A stretch of DNA of 64,000 bases from Agelas oroides (taxonomy: Eukaryota; Porifera; Demospongiae; Agelasida; Agelasidae). Each line of letters starts with the position of its first letter. Position 1 is the first letter of the stretch. The notes under the pieces are model-generated. The model did not search any database, had not been told where the DNA came from, and saw only the letters and a list, made by a program, of their open reading frames with translations. Location: positions 2,148,117-2,212,116 of the forward strand of contig OX422184.1 in the NCBI GenBank assembly GCA_949130485.1, written 5' to 3'. The translations under genes were made by a program, and so were the position numbers. Shown here piece by piece: positions 31,051 to 43,675 of this stretch.

Positions 31051-33878
31051 TCAGTAATCCAAATGTTCGGTAATGTTACATGTACCATCGGCTAACAGTG
31101 GATCACGTTGTGTCTGTAAAATGGAGTCTAGGCAATGAAACTTCAGTGTTGCTTCACTAGTGAAATTGTCCAAGCTTCCGTGAACTGTGCTTGGCTGTGC
31201 AAATGAATAGGTTGTTGCATTTACAACACACTGTCTCAGAGATTCGCTTGTTTGAATAGCTATGCGATCACTGTCTGTGAGTGCTGCCTGTTTGTACTGC
31301 TGTGGTCCGTTTGAGTAGTGAACACTACCTGTGGCAGAAACATTATTGCAAGGTCTCTGAAGGTTCACATGGAGATGAGTCTGGTTTGGTGGTTGCACGG
31401 GCTTACAATCGTTTTGTGTGTCTGAAAGAAACTCTCGAATGCAGTCAATTTCCATTGACTCCTGTTCGCTAGGTGTTGGCGGTGAGTCATTGCTATCTAA
31501 GATCTGAGCTAATTCCTCAGACAGGTCTGAATGTGCAAGACTGCCACAATTGAGTTCCTTTTCACTCTCAACCCCTTCAATCATGCCCAGTACACCGGCA
31601 TCCATGGAAAGAGAAGATGAAGAGAGTAGAGTGTCTGGATTGAAATGAAAATCAGAGAATATGTCGTCCTGAAGTAGCAGATCTGAAAATTCTAGTGAAT
31701 TGCCTTGTGCAGTGGTATCATTGGGAGAGTTTGCACAGTGGTCCAATTGTAAGGACATGGGAGATTTAGACATGGAGCCAAGATCTGTTGACTCGCTGTC
31801 ACAGAATCCTTCCATGGTGGTGTTTCTTTCACACATAACTTTGACTCTGTACTCAGAGCTTGGAGAAGGTGCTTCGACCTTAGGAGTGACGGAAGTTGCT
31901 ATTGCGTTCACTTCAGAGCTGGAATACATCATTTCTTCTTGTCCCTTCTTGAGTTTGCTCAAGATGTGCTCACGAAATGCCATCAGGTTAGCTCTGTTCA
32001 TTGATCGAGGCCACTGGGAAGACTTACTTTTCTTGTGAGAAGGTTTCATCGCAACTGGGTTACCTGCCTTGTGAAGACGGGCTCTCTGGCCCTTGAGAAT
32101 TTGTTTTGCACCTAAAGATTCAGAGTCTTGGATAAGATACCTGTGCTGAGCAGTGTCTTTAGGAGGATGACTCACTCCTACCGGTCGACCATTTGCTAGA
32201 GTGTTTTGAAGACCATGGTTAGGTGAAACTGGAACTGAGGTGGTTGGAGGAAGACAACCGTTTGACTGAGTGGGAAGGATCCGTGCAAACACCGTTCTCT
32301 CTGTGGGTTTCTTTCCCTGTACAGGTGCAGCCTGGGAACATGACCTGAGATTTAACTCCGTAGGAGCAGGAGGATTGGAAGAGAAAAGGGAAAGTGTGGC
32401 ATCTGCCTTGAGGGATAAAAGCTTCTCAATTTGGTCAGCTCCTAAGTTGGCTATCTGTGATTTCAGCTGCTCTACTTCTGTAGGTGGTAGCTTACTAAGC
32501 TCGGATTTGATCCCTGGCAGGCTGTTTACATTTACACTTGTTGCCCCATTGTTCTGAAACGGTTTTGTGAGTGTAGAGAGAGCTGTGGTGATTGCAACCA
32601 AGAAGATAGCAGGGTTGCTACTGGAAGCCAGAAGCTTGCTCAACATTGGCATCTGTGAGCACAGAGTCTGAAGTAGCTGCGTGCTGAGTCCGGGAATATT
32701 TGGAAGGCTTTGAAGACTAGGTGAAAGAGTTGCTTGCATTTGTGTGGGGCCTGACGCACTTGTTGCAGCAGTCTCTGTCTTGATACTGGAGACGATAGTG
32801 GTAGGTTCACCTTCAGTGTTACTGGTATGGGGTTCCATAGACTCAGAGCCAGCGACGGAGCAACTGACTTGATCGGCTTCAGATTTAACCACAATGTTTG
32901 GTGACTTGGGCATGTTCAGACTAGCCGGTTCATGTTCGTTTTTCATGTTAGGCAGAATTTGCGTCTCCAGCAGACAGCCTCTATTCACCACGGATCCTGG
33001 GCTTCCACTTGACATGAAATTCTCGTAGTGTATCAGGCCATCAGTGGTTCTTTGGCAGGCAAGTGGATTTGATCTAAGGTCTGTAGGTTTAGCATCATCC
33101 GTGAAGGTGCTTTCTGGTGTAAGCAGGTCTGTAAACGGGGAACTGATTCCATCCATAGTGGCGGTGGTGGTTGGGTTTTCAGAAAAGTATGTTCCTGTGC
33201 TTAGTAAACTAGGACTACAATAGTCCTGTGGTTGAGTGGAGTAAGAAAGAGTTTGAGAAGGGTGGGAGAGAGGAAGAGGAGCAAAAATGGAAGTTTGCAA
33301 GTAGGAAGTGTCTTGGTTGGGACCGAAAGCAGTGAACTGCGGAGGAGAAAAAATGCTGGCATCATTGATGGGGCTTGTTATGGAGTCGTGGAGGGGCGGG
33401 TGAATCATATGAGGAGAGGAAGGCGGAAACGAGGGATTTGTTGGTGAATAGTTGCAGCGGAAAAAAGAAGTGGGGTCGACAGGTGTGAGTGCTGGCGATA
33501 GAGAACGGCTTTGAAAGGTACCCGGTGGAAGGTGAATAGGAGCCGTGCTTGTCACTGGGCTGACATCATATGTGGAATAGCCACTATCTGACTCGTACCC
33601 TGTAGCGGAAAACAGCTTTGCTTCAATTTCACTGAGATCAACGGCAGAACGCAAAAACTGCTCAACTTGCTCTCCAGACCAATCAGCATTTTCTGAGAGA
33701 ACAGCTTCAATGTCTTCCACTGTGAGACCAGGCAGGTCGACATCTTTGATAATCTCCTCATTCACAAAGTTGAGAATCTCCGTGGGAATGGTGTGGGAGG
33801 CTGGGAGGGCATCCTGTGGGTGAAGTGGATGGCCCAGGTGAGGGCTAATACCATCTGGTACACATCGTCTTTGTGCAC
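31051..33878 (-). CDS. Large Ser/Pro/Thr-rich regulator-like protein (single long exon)
   Basis: An acceptor (acattacag) places the exon start at 33878, entering in phase 1; the ATG of the open frame at 33927 is intronic read-through and the true start lies upstream. About 942 residues to TGA at 31051. The N-terminal part has IPTEILNFVNEEIIKDVDLP and a helical TVEDIEAVLSENADWSGEQV segment. Then come long low-complexity Ser/Pro/Thr/Gln stretches, a Leu-rich helical centre, a basic conserved-looking block (SQWPRSMNRANLMAFREHIL then SKLKK), and an acidic C-terminal part (DLSEELAQILDSNDSPPTPS). This pattern suits a nuclear co-regulator or transcription factor with acidic activation segments (inference). 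No bZIP, homeodomain or zinc finger is seen. Family not recognised. Confidence 0.75.
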
Positions 33879-34740
33879 CTGTAATGTGTATGTATAGTGG
33901 AGAGCGAGAAAGTGAGTGAGTTAACAAATCTGTTTAAGCGGTAATTAAACCAATGTACGTAAGGATAATAGTTATTTTGGTATAATTTCTTTTCATATCT
34001 GAAATGAGGGTGAGTGTCAACACATACACTGAAATGTGCCACTTGCTTTGGAATAACAATACCCAGCTTAAGTGAGTGACATTGTTTTTGGCCATAAGCA
34101 TACATATTCAGTCTTAATTTCGACCAATCAGCATCTAGCTCCCAGACATGAAGTGTAATTCAGTTAACAACCCATCAGTGGGTAATTACTACAGTTTTAG
34201 TGAGCTGTAGGTTAATTAAATTAGAGAAATAACTATGGAGGGAATTCACAGACTTGATTATCATCCATCATCCCCCCTCATAATTCCACCAAACCATGTG
34301 CAGAAACCTGTGTGCTAGCTAATCAGTTCCAATTTGGAAGTAATAAAAACTGCGAGGGAGGATTATAGTGGTAAATTGTTACTGAATCCTCTTCGTATTA
34401 CTCAATAGCCTGAAACTGGGTAAATACCTCTGAGTAATGCATCTTAAGTATATGTTTTCGCATATACTACGAAGCGACAAGGCTGCAGACTAGCATGTAC
34501 AAATAAATAGATCTAACATACTTCATAGCTATTCCCCCTGTAACTCATTATAAATGACTAAAGAGCTCCTAGACCCTCCATGAGTCTCAATAATAAGGGA
34601 GGAGAAACTCGTTACCATGGTGATAGCTACTATAAAGTACTAGATAGTCACTATGCGACCAACTGTCCCAAGTTCTCCTCTCTTTATATAAACTAGTGTG
34701 CTGCTTCAGAATATCCTAACTAGGGTTACTATTAGTGTTA

Positions 34741-35239
34741 CAGGGCTGTAGCCATCAAATTTGGAGTGGTCAGGTTAGTGGTGCGTGCTTACGCACACAC
34801 CAGCTAGGGGGGTCTGGGGGCATGCCCCCCCAGAAAATTTTTGAAATTTAGAGTCTATGAGGTTGCTTCTGAGACCATTTTTGGGCCAAAACGATGCTTC
34901 TCCGAGGCCAGACGACAGAGTCTTACATGTATGAGAACATCTACCCTTTCTGCCCGTTGTGCCATATAGCACTGCATGCTTTCGGCTTTCCGATCGTTCA
35001 CTAATCTCACAAGCCACACCCTTTGCAGATCGTTCGGTAATGGAAAATTGTTGGAAGACTCGGTCTTTCGCACTGTTCGCAGCCATCTCGTATTATGTTG
35101 CAACATGTCACCACGCTGTGTGCGTGCCATGGGCGTTTGCCGAGCATTGGCCCTATTTGGCGACGCCAAGCAAGCCATGGGTGAGGGAAAAAGTGGTCCG
35201 GTTGAAACCGGACTAACCGGACCGGTGGCTACGGCCCTG
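34741..35239. mobile_element. 499-bp MITE with CAGGGCTGTAGCCA ends and 5-bp duplication
   Basis: Ends CAGGGCTGTAGCCA and TGGCTACGGCCCTG; TGTTA repeats at 34736-34740 and 35240-35244. The subterminal ggggggtctgggggcatgcc stretch is a style I associate with repeats of early-branching animals (memory-based). No transposase. Confidence 0.75.
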
Positions 35240-35288
35240 TGTTAGCGTTGGGGATTTCACAGAGACCTAGGATTGTGGGACCTTGCAT

Positions 35289-35570
35289 TAGCCTCGTTCC
35301 CAGGCCTTGCGCGTTTGTCGCTTGCAGTACGAAATTTGTGCAGAAGGCCTGGTACATTTTATCATGTGATGCGTGGTGCAGACATATTTATTCGTCACAC
35401 CCAGCATTGTGATATCTGGGGGGCTCTTTCAACACAGTGCGCTAGCTCATTTATGGTTTCAGTAGAATGATTGTAACGTAGGCTGTGGCATGCATCACGT
35501 GATAAATGGCCTTCTAAGTGAATTTCGTACTGCAAGTGGCAAAGCGCAAAAGCGCAAGGCCTGGGCTAAC
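35289..35570. mobile_element. Decayed relative of the 565-bp TAGCCTCG foldback
   Basis: Shares tagcctcgttcccaggcc, gtcgcttgcagtacgaaatt and catcacgtgat with 10613-11177, but is about half as long and lacks clean ends. Confidence 0.7.
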
Positions 35571-36426
35571 CTCGCACCACTTTCAAGAGTGGGACTTCCC
35601 AGGACAGTTTTTGTCGGCCCTGGACCACCCTGATTCTCAATGTTTGCAGAATTTCATACACCAGTGAGTATCACTTGAGGAATACAGAACATTGTAAGGT
35701 TGAGCTTGAGTCAATTGTCTACAGATCAGCACTGAACTGGCTGTTTAGCCAGTTAGGCACCATTTTCAGCTCACAGCACAAAAGTTGCACGTTCACTGAT
35801 AGCTACCTAGCCGCAGGGTTTGTCACTATCTACTGCCTGTGGTCAGCCTCTATACAGGTCTAGAAAAATTGCAGAGAACAGAAGAGGTACTACACAATAC
35901 AGTTACTGTTGTCCTGCTTGGCAGCTATGTACTATGGCCAACTGAGCGTTGTACACGGAGACCAAGGTCACCCAAGTGGGACAAATGGCTACAGTGCGTG
36001 TGGTATCTCTTGGTAAAGCCTGCCTTCTTCTACAGGATAAGCTGTGACAATTTCCCTAAGCTGTCTCACGTGAGGATTTATGCATGGAGCAGCTTGGGGT
36101 GCTCACAGATTTTGAAGGTAGGGAGTAACAAGCCTCTGTTAGCATGGCCGGGTCTGTCTGTGTGCTTGAAACGGCACTGGTGAAGGTTGTCAATGCTGTG
36201 CTACAAACACTGCTTGTTCAGGTTTGCGCCCCACAATGTTCTGTATTCCAAAAATAAGGTATATTTCATTGTGCCCCGTCAGCTAAATACTTACGTACAT
36301 TTTGGTACATGTTTCAGGGTCCTGAAAATGCCTTGCTGGTAGAGAGTGTACATGTCCTGTACAATTTAACTATGGTTCTGCTTGTTAATAAACTAGAACT
36401 ATTGAATGAGGTGCTTCTTGTGATGT

Positions 36427-36476
36427 TCAGGTGTCCTTCGGTGCTGGCTGTCTTCTTACGTCTCTCAAAGTACAGA
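36427..36476 (-). CDS. Tentative last exon of the C2H2 gene
   Basis: Acceptor tattatag gives an exon whose phase fits the previous exon (G|TC = Val). It would add VCTLRDVRRQPAPKDT and a TGA at 36427-36429. Only splice-site and phase agreement support it. Confidence 0.3.
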
Positions 36477-37112
36477 CTATAATATACATACGTACATACA
36501 CACACAACACAATGTAGAGTATGTTCTGTGCATGTAGGCTAACTGAATGTACAGATTCTTCGCTCGAAATCAATATCAATCAGGCGTACAAAATATCTTG
36601 CTGAAACACAACACAAGTGCGGAGAGTTCCTACTGGAGTTTCTGCTATTGAGATGATCCAGGTAGATATTGTAAGAAGTCCTCAAATCCTTCGAATGAAG
36701 TGAAGTTTAGATCGACTGAATACTGTAGCCTGGTAGATGTGCTTATATACACTTCATGGACCAAACAGGAAGGATAGATTCCTTACTAAATATGAACCAC
36801 CGTATCCTGATTAGGTTTGGATAAAAATGTACGTATTCAGGATGAAAACAGGTAGTGTGATCACGTCTAGAAAACCCTGAGAGGATATCTGTTTTATTCA
36901 TGGAATATATGATATCACGACTAATTACAAGCTTTAAATACTTGTGGTCCTATATGTACATACCTAGGCAACGCCACCTGACACTACTAATCGATTTATT
37001 GTCGGGTCCTAATCCAAACCATTGTTCCTAAACTAAGAGATTTGTAACATCAAGAATGTACCACACTACTACACAGTCTATATATAGCCCTGGAGTAATG
37101 GAATAATATGAG

Positions 37113-37316
37113 ACACCTTGTTTTATCAGGACACCTTTATCAGGACACCTTTATCAGGACACCTTTATCAGGACACCTTGTTTTATCAGGACACCTTTAT
37201 CAGGACACCTTTATCAGGACACCTTTATCAGGACACCTTGTTTTATCAGGACACCTTTATCAGGACACCTTTATCAGGACACCTTTATCAGGACACCTTG
37301 TTTTTATCAGGACACT
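37113..37316. repeat. Minisatellite with 14-bp units in 60-bp higher-order repeats
   Basis: tttatcaggacacc is repeated; every fourth unit carries an extra ttgt, giving an exact 60-bp period over about three copies. The unit resembles the subterminal aatcaggacac of the pogo-like MITE at 46776. Confidence 0.85.
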
Positions 37317-37441
37317 TAATCAAGTTTCAACTACAGATAAGAAATGTTCTTGCATAAAGGGGTCCACCATCACTAAAGGGTATTTTTTGGGTGAGACCCT
37401 GTAATTATTTGTTATTATCCGTGTAGCAAGATAGTTGTTAC

Positions 37442-37597
37442 CTGAGTTGCTATGGACTGCTCGGCAATGGAGCTCCAGTCTGGAGGGAGTCGGGAAGCTG
37501 AGCTTGCAGTCTGCGTGCGGACATCGGTGTCCATAGTTGATGTGAGTATTCAGGTGTTCGTTGTAATCTGCCTCGGAGCTGAACTTTTGACTGCAGT
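37442..37597 (-). CDS. C2H2 zinc-finger protein, exon with fingers 7 (part) and 8
   Basis: Acceptor ctctatag and donor ACTCAG|GTAACA. It joins in phase 1 to the exon ending at 37881: CPVL|DCSQKF, completing finger 7 (C-x4-C-x12-H-x3-H). Finger 8 is CPHADCKLSFPTPSRLELHC with a closing RAVH. Length is 156 bases. Confidence 0.8.
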
Positions 37598-37880
37598 CTA
37601 TAGAGTGCAAAGTACAGAGTGCAAAGTACACATTAGACTTAAGGTTATTTACTATAATAGGAAGAAAAGCAACAAACAAGCAAACAGCCCTGACTTACAA
37701 GTCAAAAAATAAGCAAGCAAGCAACTAAACAACCAACAACAAACAAAAACAATAAACAACTAAACAACCAACAACAAACAAAAACAATAAACAAGTAAAC
37801 AAACAAGTGAGCAAAAAACAATAAACACAACCAAATAAGCAACCGCCAAGTCAACAAACAAGCAAGCAGTCCGGACTTAC

Positions 37881-38061
37881 CAAGCACGGGGCAGACAAAC
37901 TGATGGTCTTGCGTGTGAATCTTGAGATGGTTCTTGAGGTGCGACTGACGCAGAAATACTCGGTTGCAGTTTTTGTGTGGACAGCTGAACTGCTTTGTGT
38001 TCTTGTGTGTGTCCTGGTGCTTCGACAGCCTCTCACGGGTCACAAATGACTTTTCACATCC
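37881..38061 (-). CDS. C2H2 zinc-finger protein, exon with fingers 5 to 7
   Basis: Acceptor ctccttag and donor CTTG|GTAAGT; 181 bases, entering in phase 0 after SAQ and leaving in phase 1. Finger 5 is CSAQ|GCEKSFVTRERLSKHQDTH, finger 6 CPHKNCNRVFLRQSHLKNHL with KIH, and the start of finger 7. A long GT microsatellite lies directly upstream in the intron. Confidence 0.85.
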
Positions 38062-38070
38062 CTAAGGAGG

Positions 38071-38204
<134 letters not shown>

Positions 38205-38992
38205 GAATAAGTGCTGGCCAGCAGCTCCAAATCTTAACTGTAGCCTGGTCACTATCGGTTCTTCAAGCATCTTGCCATGTGGTTTTGTCTTCAAATTTAA
38301 TATGAGCAAAGAGTCTGGGAAGCCAATGAAAAATGTGCACACTAGAGACAATTATGAAATGTAAATATTGTAACCTAGCAACCCTGGGCTTTAGTGATTG
38401 GTTCCTGGTTGCTAAATTCCTCACTCTTGAGGAAGTGTGGTTCACGTGGCTTCATAACAGGAGTGTTCAGTTCACATTTCTCATCAGCACAACGTGTGTT
38501 TTCTAACGAAGGAACTTCTATTTACTATATATAGGTTTGTAACAAATGATATAATTGCCGTGTTTTTGGAACTATCAACTGCATTATTTGGTTTTCGTGA
38601 ACTTGTAAACAAATGAAAATATGCAGCATTTATATAAACAAGTGATGTATGTAGTATTTTTGGCTCCCTTCCTTCCTCCCTCCCTCCCTCCCTCCCTCCC
38701 TCCTTGTTCTCTCTCTTTCCCTATCTCTCCCCTCCCCCCTCCTTCCCTGCTTCTAACCTCCCTCCTCTTAGCATTGCTCCAAGTACTAGTGTGACGAACA
38801 CCTTGGCAACGAGGCTATCACCCCATACACCTTGTTTCTTCCCTGTAGCCTATAGGTAGCCATTGACGGCAATCGTGTGAAAAAATCTTTCAGACTTTCT
38901 CCCTCCATTATTAAAGTACTTTAAGCACTTGGAAACTGGACAGTGGCAAAGGTCAATTAAGGCTACCTCCTTATCTTTCAAATGTTTATTAC

Positions 38993-39095
38993 CTGTGCGC
39001 TGCACTTGAATGGCTTCTCCCCAGTATGCAATCGCATGTGATTGGTGAGTTTTGACTGTGACAGACATTCCTTCTGACACTTGGGGCACTCAAAC
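38993..39095 (-). CDS. C2H2 zinc-finger protein, exon with finger 4
   Basis: Acceptor catcacag and donor CACAG|GTAATA; 103 bases, one base completing the previous codon and ending in phase 0. It encodes FECPKCQKECLSQSKLTNHM then RLHTGEKPFKCSAQ, including the classic TGEKPF linker. The first two Cys of finger 5 are split across the intron. Confidence 0.85.
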
Positions 39096-39133
39096 CTGTG
39101 ATGAGGGAGGGGGGAGGAGAGAGGTGGGGAGGG

Positions 39134-39165
<32 letters not shown>

Positions 39166-39544
39166 ATTGATGATGAAACCAAGTCAGACTGTTGTCTTGG
39201 GTTATTTGAAGGTAAAAGTGATATTGATCAACATCTTATCCATTACATCTTTCTTTGGTGGGGTGGTTTACACCCAACACCATTGTAGCTGACCCCGCCC
39301 ACTTGGAGACCATTCACCAATGTACTAAAGCTTTGTACTGATACACTGAATATTTAGCACCTACTTTGTCGTTTGTGAGCTTGCGGGAGTTTTTGGCTCT
39401 GCAGACTCTAAACTGCTAGTGCTGCTTGCTCTGCTGTTGGAAGACTTGTTGGTTGCAGCATTGTTTGTTTGTCTGTGAGGTGAGGGAGGGAGAGAAGGAT
39501 GATGGCTATATCTCTAGGCCTCCCTGTAGCCCTCTTATGCAGCA

Positions 39545-39778
39545 AATGGAAGAGTGAGAGAGAAAGGAGGTAGGAATGGAGGAGGAAGAAAGAAGGAGGA
39601 AGGGAGGGAGGGGAGGGAGGGAGGGAGGGGAGGGAGGGAGGGAGGGAGGGAGGGAGGAAGGGAGGGAGGGAGGGAAGGAGGGAGGGAGGGAGGGAGGAAG
39701 CAAGGGAGGGAGAGAGGGAGGGAGAGAGGGAGGAGGAAGAGAGGAGGAAAGGAGGGAGGGAGGAGGAGGAGGATAAAT
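39545..39778. repeat. Purine (GGGA)n microsatellite
   Basis: About 230 bases of GGGA/GGAG repeats in the intron beside the zinc-finger exon that ends at 39786. Open frames over it are artefacts. Confidence 0.95.
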
Positions 39779-39785
39779 GACGCAC

Positions 39786-39964
39786 AGTGTTTTCCACTCT
39801 TTCTTGTGGATCTTTCTGAGGTGTCCGTTGAGTCGTGGTTGAGTGTGGAACGCCTCCTTGCATCCTCGTATAGGGCACTTGTACTTCTGAGGCTGACTGT
39901 GGATGGTTTGGATGTGCATTAGCAGGTTGTAGCGAACGCTAAACCCACGACCACACTCCTTGCA
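39786..39964 (-). CDS. C2H2 zinc-finger protein, exon with fingers 2 and 3
   Basis: Acceptor cacacacag; donor probably CACT|GTGCGT, which gives the phase 2 needed by the next exon. Finger 2 is [20 protein letters not shown] with IH; finger 3 is [20 protein letters not shown] with RKIH. The donor is less certain than the others: an alternative GTGGAA nine bases earlier also fits in phase. Confidence 0.75.
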
Positions 39965-40070
39965 CTGTGTGTGTGTGCGTGTGCATGTGCGTGCGTGCGT
40001 ATGTGTGTGTGTGTGCATGCGTGCGTGCGTGCATGTGTGTGCGCGTGTGTGTGTGTGTGTGCATGTGCAC
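39965..40070. repeat. GT/GC-rich microsatellite
   Basis: Imperfect GT/GTGC/GCGT repeats directly beside the acceptor of the exon at 39964; they form the polypyrimidine-poor CA tract of that intron on the gene strand. Confidence 0.9.
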
Positions 40071-40734
40071 GTGTATGTGAAAAAAAGTGAATTAGCAACT
40101 GATTGACTAGACAGCTCCAAAATTTGTTGAAATTCTGGCTCAGTGGCTAAAACAGATCATGTGTGAAAACATACTGGGCATCATTGTTGCCAGTAAACCA
40201 AATTTAGTTGACAGTAATTTACATTTTATTGTCAGTAAACCAAATTTAGGCAGACAAAGAAAGAGAGTGTGTGTTGTAACAGCACATGATCAGAAGCAAC
40301 AGATTTGTACTTGTTACACACACCACAGTTTCTGTCTGCTTTCATCTGTGGTCATGGAAACACTGATAGTGCCAAGACTGAGTTGTGGAATATTTGGTTG
40401 TGTGCGGTCAGGATTTGTTAGTGTTCCCGAGACGGTTAGTTTTTCATGAAGACTTACTAGGAAAAATGTGTCACACACACCAGCATATTACTATGTCGCT
40501 TCAGGGCAAATTAGTGCAATTAAAATTCCTACATCAAATCTGTGCCCACAAGTTCTCAAATGGTATAGTGGAACACAGCTGGCTCATGTTTGAAGGTTCG
40601 AGAAAATATCACGAATGCAGAGAAAAGCTTGCTATCAAGCAGATAGCAGTCCCTACCACAAATATACATATATCCCTCATTTTTCCTTCCAGGCAAGTCT
40701 TGCTTCCAAGCTTTTCCCTAGTCTTTGGGAAGGT

Positions 40735-40930
40735 ATAGACTCTCTATGTAGGGATGGCGCCGACGCGCAATACATGCAATACTTAACCAAAAGCCGTATA
40801 ACTTCACCACAAATATGCTAAAAGCTTATTTAAGCGCCCAACCTTTCCCTTTGAGTGCCTTTATGATCAGCAAAACTCGTACAGTTGCCCAAAACCCTTG
40901 CAAAAGACAGCTAAACGCATCTTGTGACCA
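40735..40930 (+). mobile_element. Terminal fragment of the 3.6-kb foldback family
   Basis: Starts tatagactctctatgtaggg and continues for about 190 bases parallel to the arm at 672-860. The outer half of the terminal palindrome is missing, and no partner arm is nearby. Confidence 0.75.
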
Positions 40931-41050
40931 AAAAGTTGGAAAACGGGGGAAGTGATGGCAGCTACTGAGTGTTCTATATATACACAAGTCTCAGAAGAGG
41001 TTGAACAAATTTCCCCTTAGCAACGACCCCAGCTGTTTTTAGGTTCAATT

Positions 41051-41578
41051 TGTCTCCTCCAAGCCTTGTTTCAGGGCCATTCTTCCTACCTGGGAACAAG
41101 GCTAGTCCCCTCCCAGAGGAGCTAGGTCTGACACAGTCACATGCGCTATGCATTAATGAACATTCCAAGGACTAAAAACCATCAATACAACAATCGGAAA
41201 CGCTGTGTGGCAAAGATCATGATGGGTTTAGGGTTTTTTTTGTGATGCTGAAAGTGTCTCGCCAGTCAGAAGTAACATTGCATGCCTTTGTGACCTCCAA
41301 ACGACATTTATGTGGCTGTTGAGAGCTAGATGAACGGCAATGATCGATCTCGACCTAATAGACAGCTTCAGTATGGTTGAAAATATCCCCCAACCCGAGT
41401 GAACCCAGCACGCTACAGCTTCTGATGCCCAGAAATCGTTCTTGAAGCATTGGAATGCAGGCAGTTAGCAATTAACTTGACAATCAGGATCACATGTTGA
41501 TGTATATGAGCTGGCCCCCTCCAAGCCTTGTTTCGGGGCCATTCTTCCTACCTGGGAACAAGGCTAGTCCCCTCCAAG
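41051..41578. repeat. Direct repeat pair of about 60 bp (41051-41113 and 41516-41578)
   Basis: ctccaagccttgtttc(a/g)ggg followed by ccattcttcctacctgggaa and caaggctagtcccctcc occurs twice, about 465 bases apart. The ends resemble the TAGCCTCG family. Confidence 0.7.
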
Positions 41579-42762
41579 TCTGGTCTAGTTGCAATACCAA
41601 ATGTCTACCATATGTGGCCTAACTAGTTGTGGAGTATTTAATTAAACAAACAAAATATCATTTCCTAATTTGGTCATTAGTTGGCTGACTGCTGTATTCA
41701 TAGCTGTTATACCTGTGGTTACCATGACAACCACACCACTTTTACACTGTTTGTAGTGGTACATTGTGTAGTGAGGCACTACCTACGTGAAATGAGTACT
41801 ATGAGTACCATATTAGTCCTGGGTACCAATTAGTGGTGTATACCATATTAGCATTGGGACAATTCTTGTCACAAACACCGTAGCCAGTTGTATGACAACA
41901 ATTATTGTTGCTGTAAAAATAAATTGGCCAGGTGTACAATGCTCCTATCCCATCTGTTAATTCTTCGCAACAGCTGACAATAACAGGAGTCAAATTTAAC
42001 TACTTAATGCTCAGAAGGGCCGGGAAGTTGATGCCGAAAGGACGGCAAATATAATGAAACAAAACCCTTGCTTGAGCTGTCAGTGTTCTGATCACTGAGC
42101 AACGACAATCAGGCAACCAAACGTAAAATCTGATTGGTCAAATATCACATGACCAGTCACACAATCTTTTAAAGGCTTCTCAACAAAAATGGAGTTGAGC
42201 TGTCAAGAATCAAGCGCATTAGGTGCCATAATACAAAATGGCACACATTTTTTTAGGCATTTTGCATACTGCAAGCGATCAAAACCGGAGGCGGGGGAAG
42301 GCCTGGGAACAAGGCTAGCAGCTTGATACACATGTAATTCTTTCTAATAGTTTTTTACAAGCTTTCCAATTACAGTGTCGAGTAGGAGTGGTGCAGTCAG
42401 TACCACCTGTACAGCACGGCTGTTCACCAATTTACCAGGACAAGCGCTAGGGTGAACAAATATGTTTCTTTCCTCTGCGAACAACGGTAAAAATCAATCA
42501 AATTTGCTGATAGGCTGATGTTCCTATGCAATGCACCTGTGCTGTGCACCCTGGCGACTTGTGTGTCCTAAATATGCTACTGTGGCCGCCCTCCATAATA
42601 TATGGGCTGCCTACAAAAAAAAAGCTTATTAATAACATCAGTGGGGTAAGCGCTTCGATATTTTTTTTCAAGAAAAAAGAGATGTTTTGCAGTTGCAGTA
42701 TGCTGTGTGCACAAATTCAGCAGTACTATTCAGACGCTATTCAGAGCGCGATAATTTAATGT

Positions 42763-43091
42763 TTCTCGTGCCCAGCCCCGGTGTGCCTCTCGGCGAGAAA
42801 CGGTCTGGTGAACAAAGTCAAATTTCTTGGGCTTATTCCCAAAAAGTGGTAAGGACCAATGAGATTGCAAGATCGGTGATTATTACGTAGTGCTTCCCTT
42901 ACAACAGTAAAATTTGTTCATCTCCATTCGAGTATCCATACCTTTTTTTGAGTGGGCTTGCCACAAAATGTTTTGATTGTGGCTAGGCCTTTACACTGTC
43001 GCAAAAGTGTGCATACGCTAGCCCAAGAAATTCGACTTGGTTCAACAGACCGTTTCTCCTCGCAAGAGGGTGGGGTCTGGGGACGAGACTA
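42763..43091. mobile_element. TAGTCTCG-family foldback MITE, long form
   Basis: ctcgtgcccagccccggtgt ... aaacggtctggtg pairs with cagaccgtttctcctcgc ... ggggtctggggacgagacta. Its right half is closely related to 44526-44724. Confidence 0.7.
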
Positions 43092-43675
43092 CACAATAAT
43101 AGCAATAATGGCTACAGAAGCAGGCCCCTAAAAAGGGGTGTGTTTGAGGAATGAGAACAAATTATGCAACAAATAGCGGCCCACTTGTGCAGTCAAGTTT
43201 GCTGACAGCAACCGAAAATCTACAGTACCACCTGCCTGTCAAACAGGATATTGGCGAAAATTAATTGCACTGGTTGCCATGGTTACACTTCTTTGGCAAG
43301 GAGAAAGCATCCAAAAGCAGTTATGGCCCAGACAATAGTGACAACATTGGCACCAGCGTTGACCACTTAACACTACTTTGTCCAAACACTTGTTCGGTGC
43401 TTTGCTCTGCTTTGAAAAGCACTCAACGGAACATCTTGTGGTTTGGAGTGTGGGTAACCAAGTGGTCATGAATGATAGGCAGCTGGCTTGGGCCTCATCC
43501 AATTTTGACTACAAAGGAATTAATGAGCACACGTACATATGAAGGCCTCAAATACCCGTGCAGTGTGTGGTGAGTTAGCTATGGTTCTAAGCCCTTCGTA
43601 TGTACATGTTGGCTACATGCAATATGTAGGTCAAAGGGCCACTAAGCTTCCTGTGTTATTCCAGCCATACCTGCT

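Larger units (their letters stand above)
33879..36426. other. Upstream region of the large gene, repeats only
   Basis: It probably includes the unseen 5' exon of the Ser/Pro-rich gene. Two elements occupy 34741-35239 and 35289-35570. Frames at 35675-36183 have no recognisable domain or matching splice sites. Confidence 0.4.

Noticed and set aside
37320-37360. CRISPR-like array at 37113-37316
   Set aside because: Repeats are 14 bp with no unique spacers and the context is eukaryotic; it is a minisatellite.
39506-40120. 204-codon frame as one continuous coding exon
   Set aside because: Only 39786-39964 encodes fingers; the rest translates CA and purine/pyrimidine repeats, and splice sites bound the real exon.
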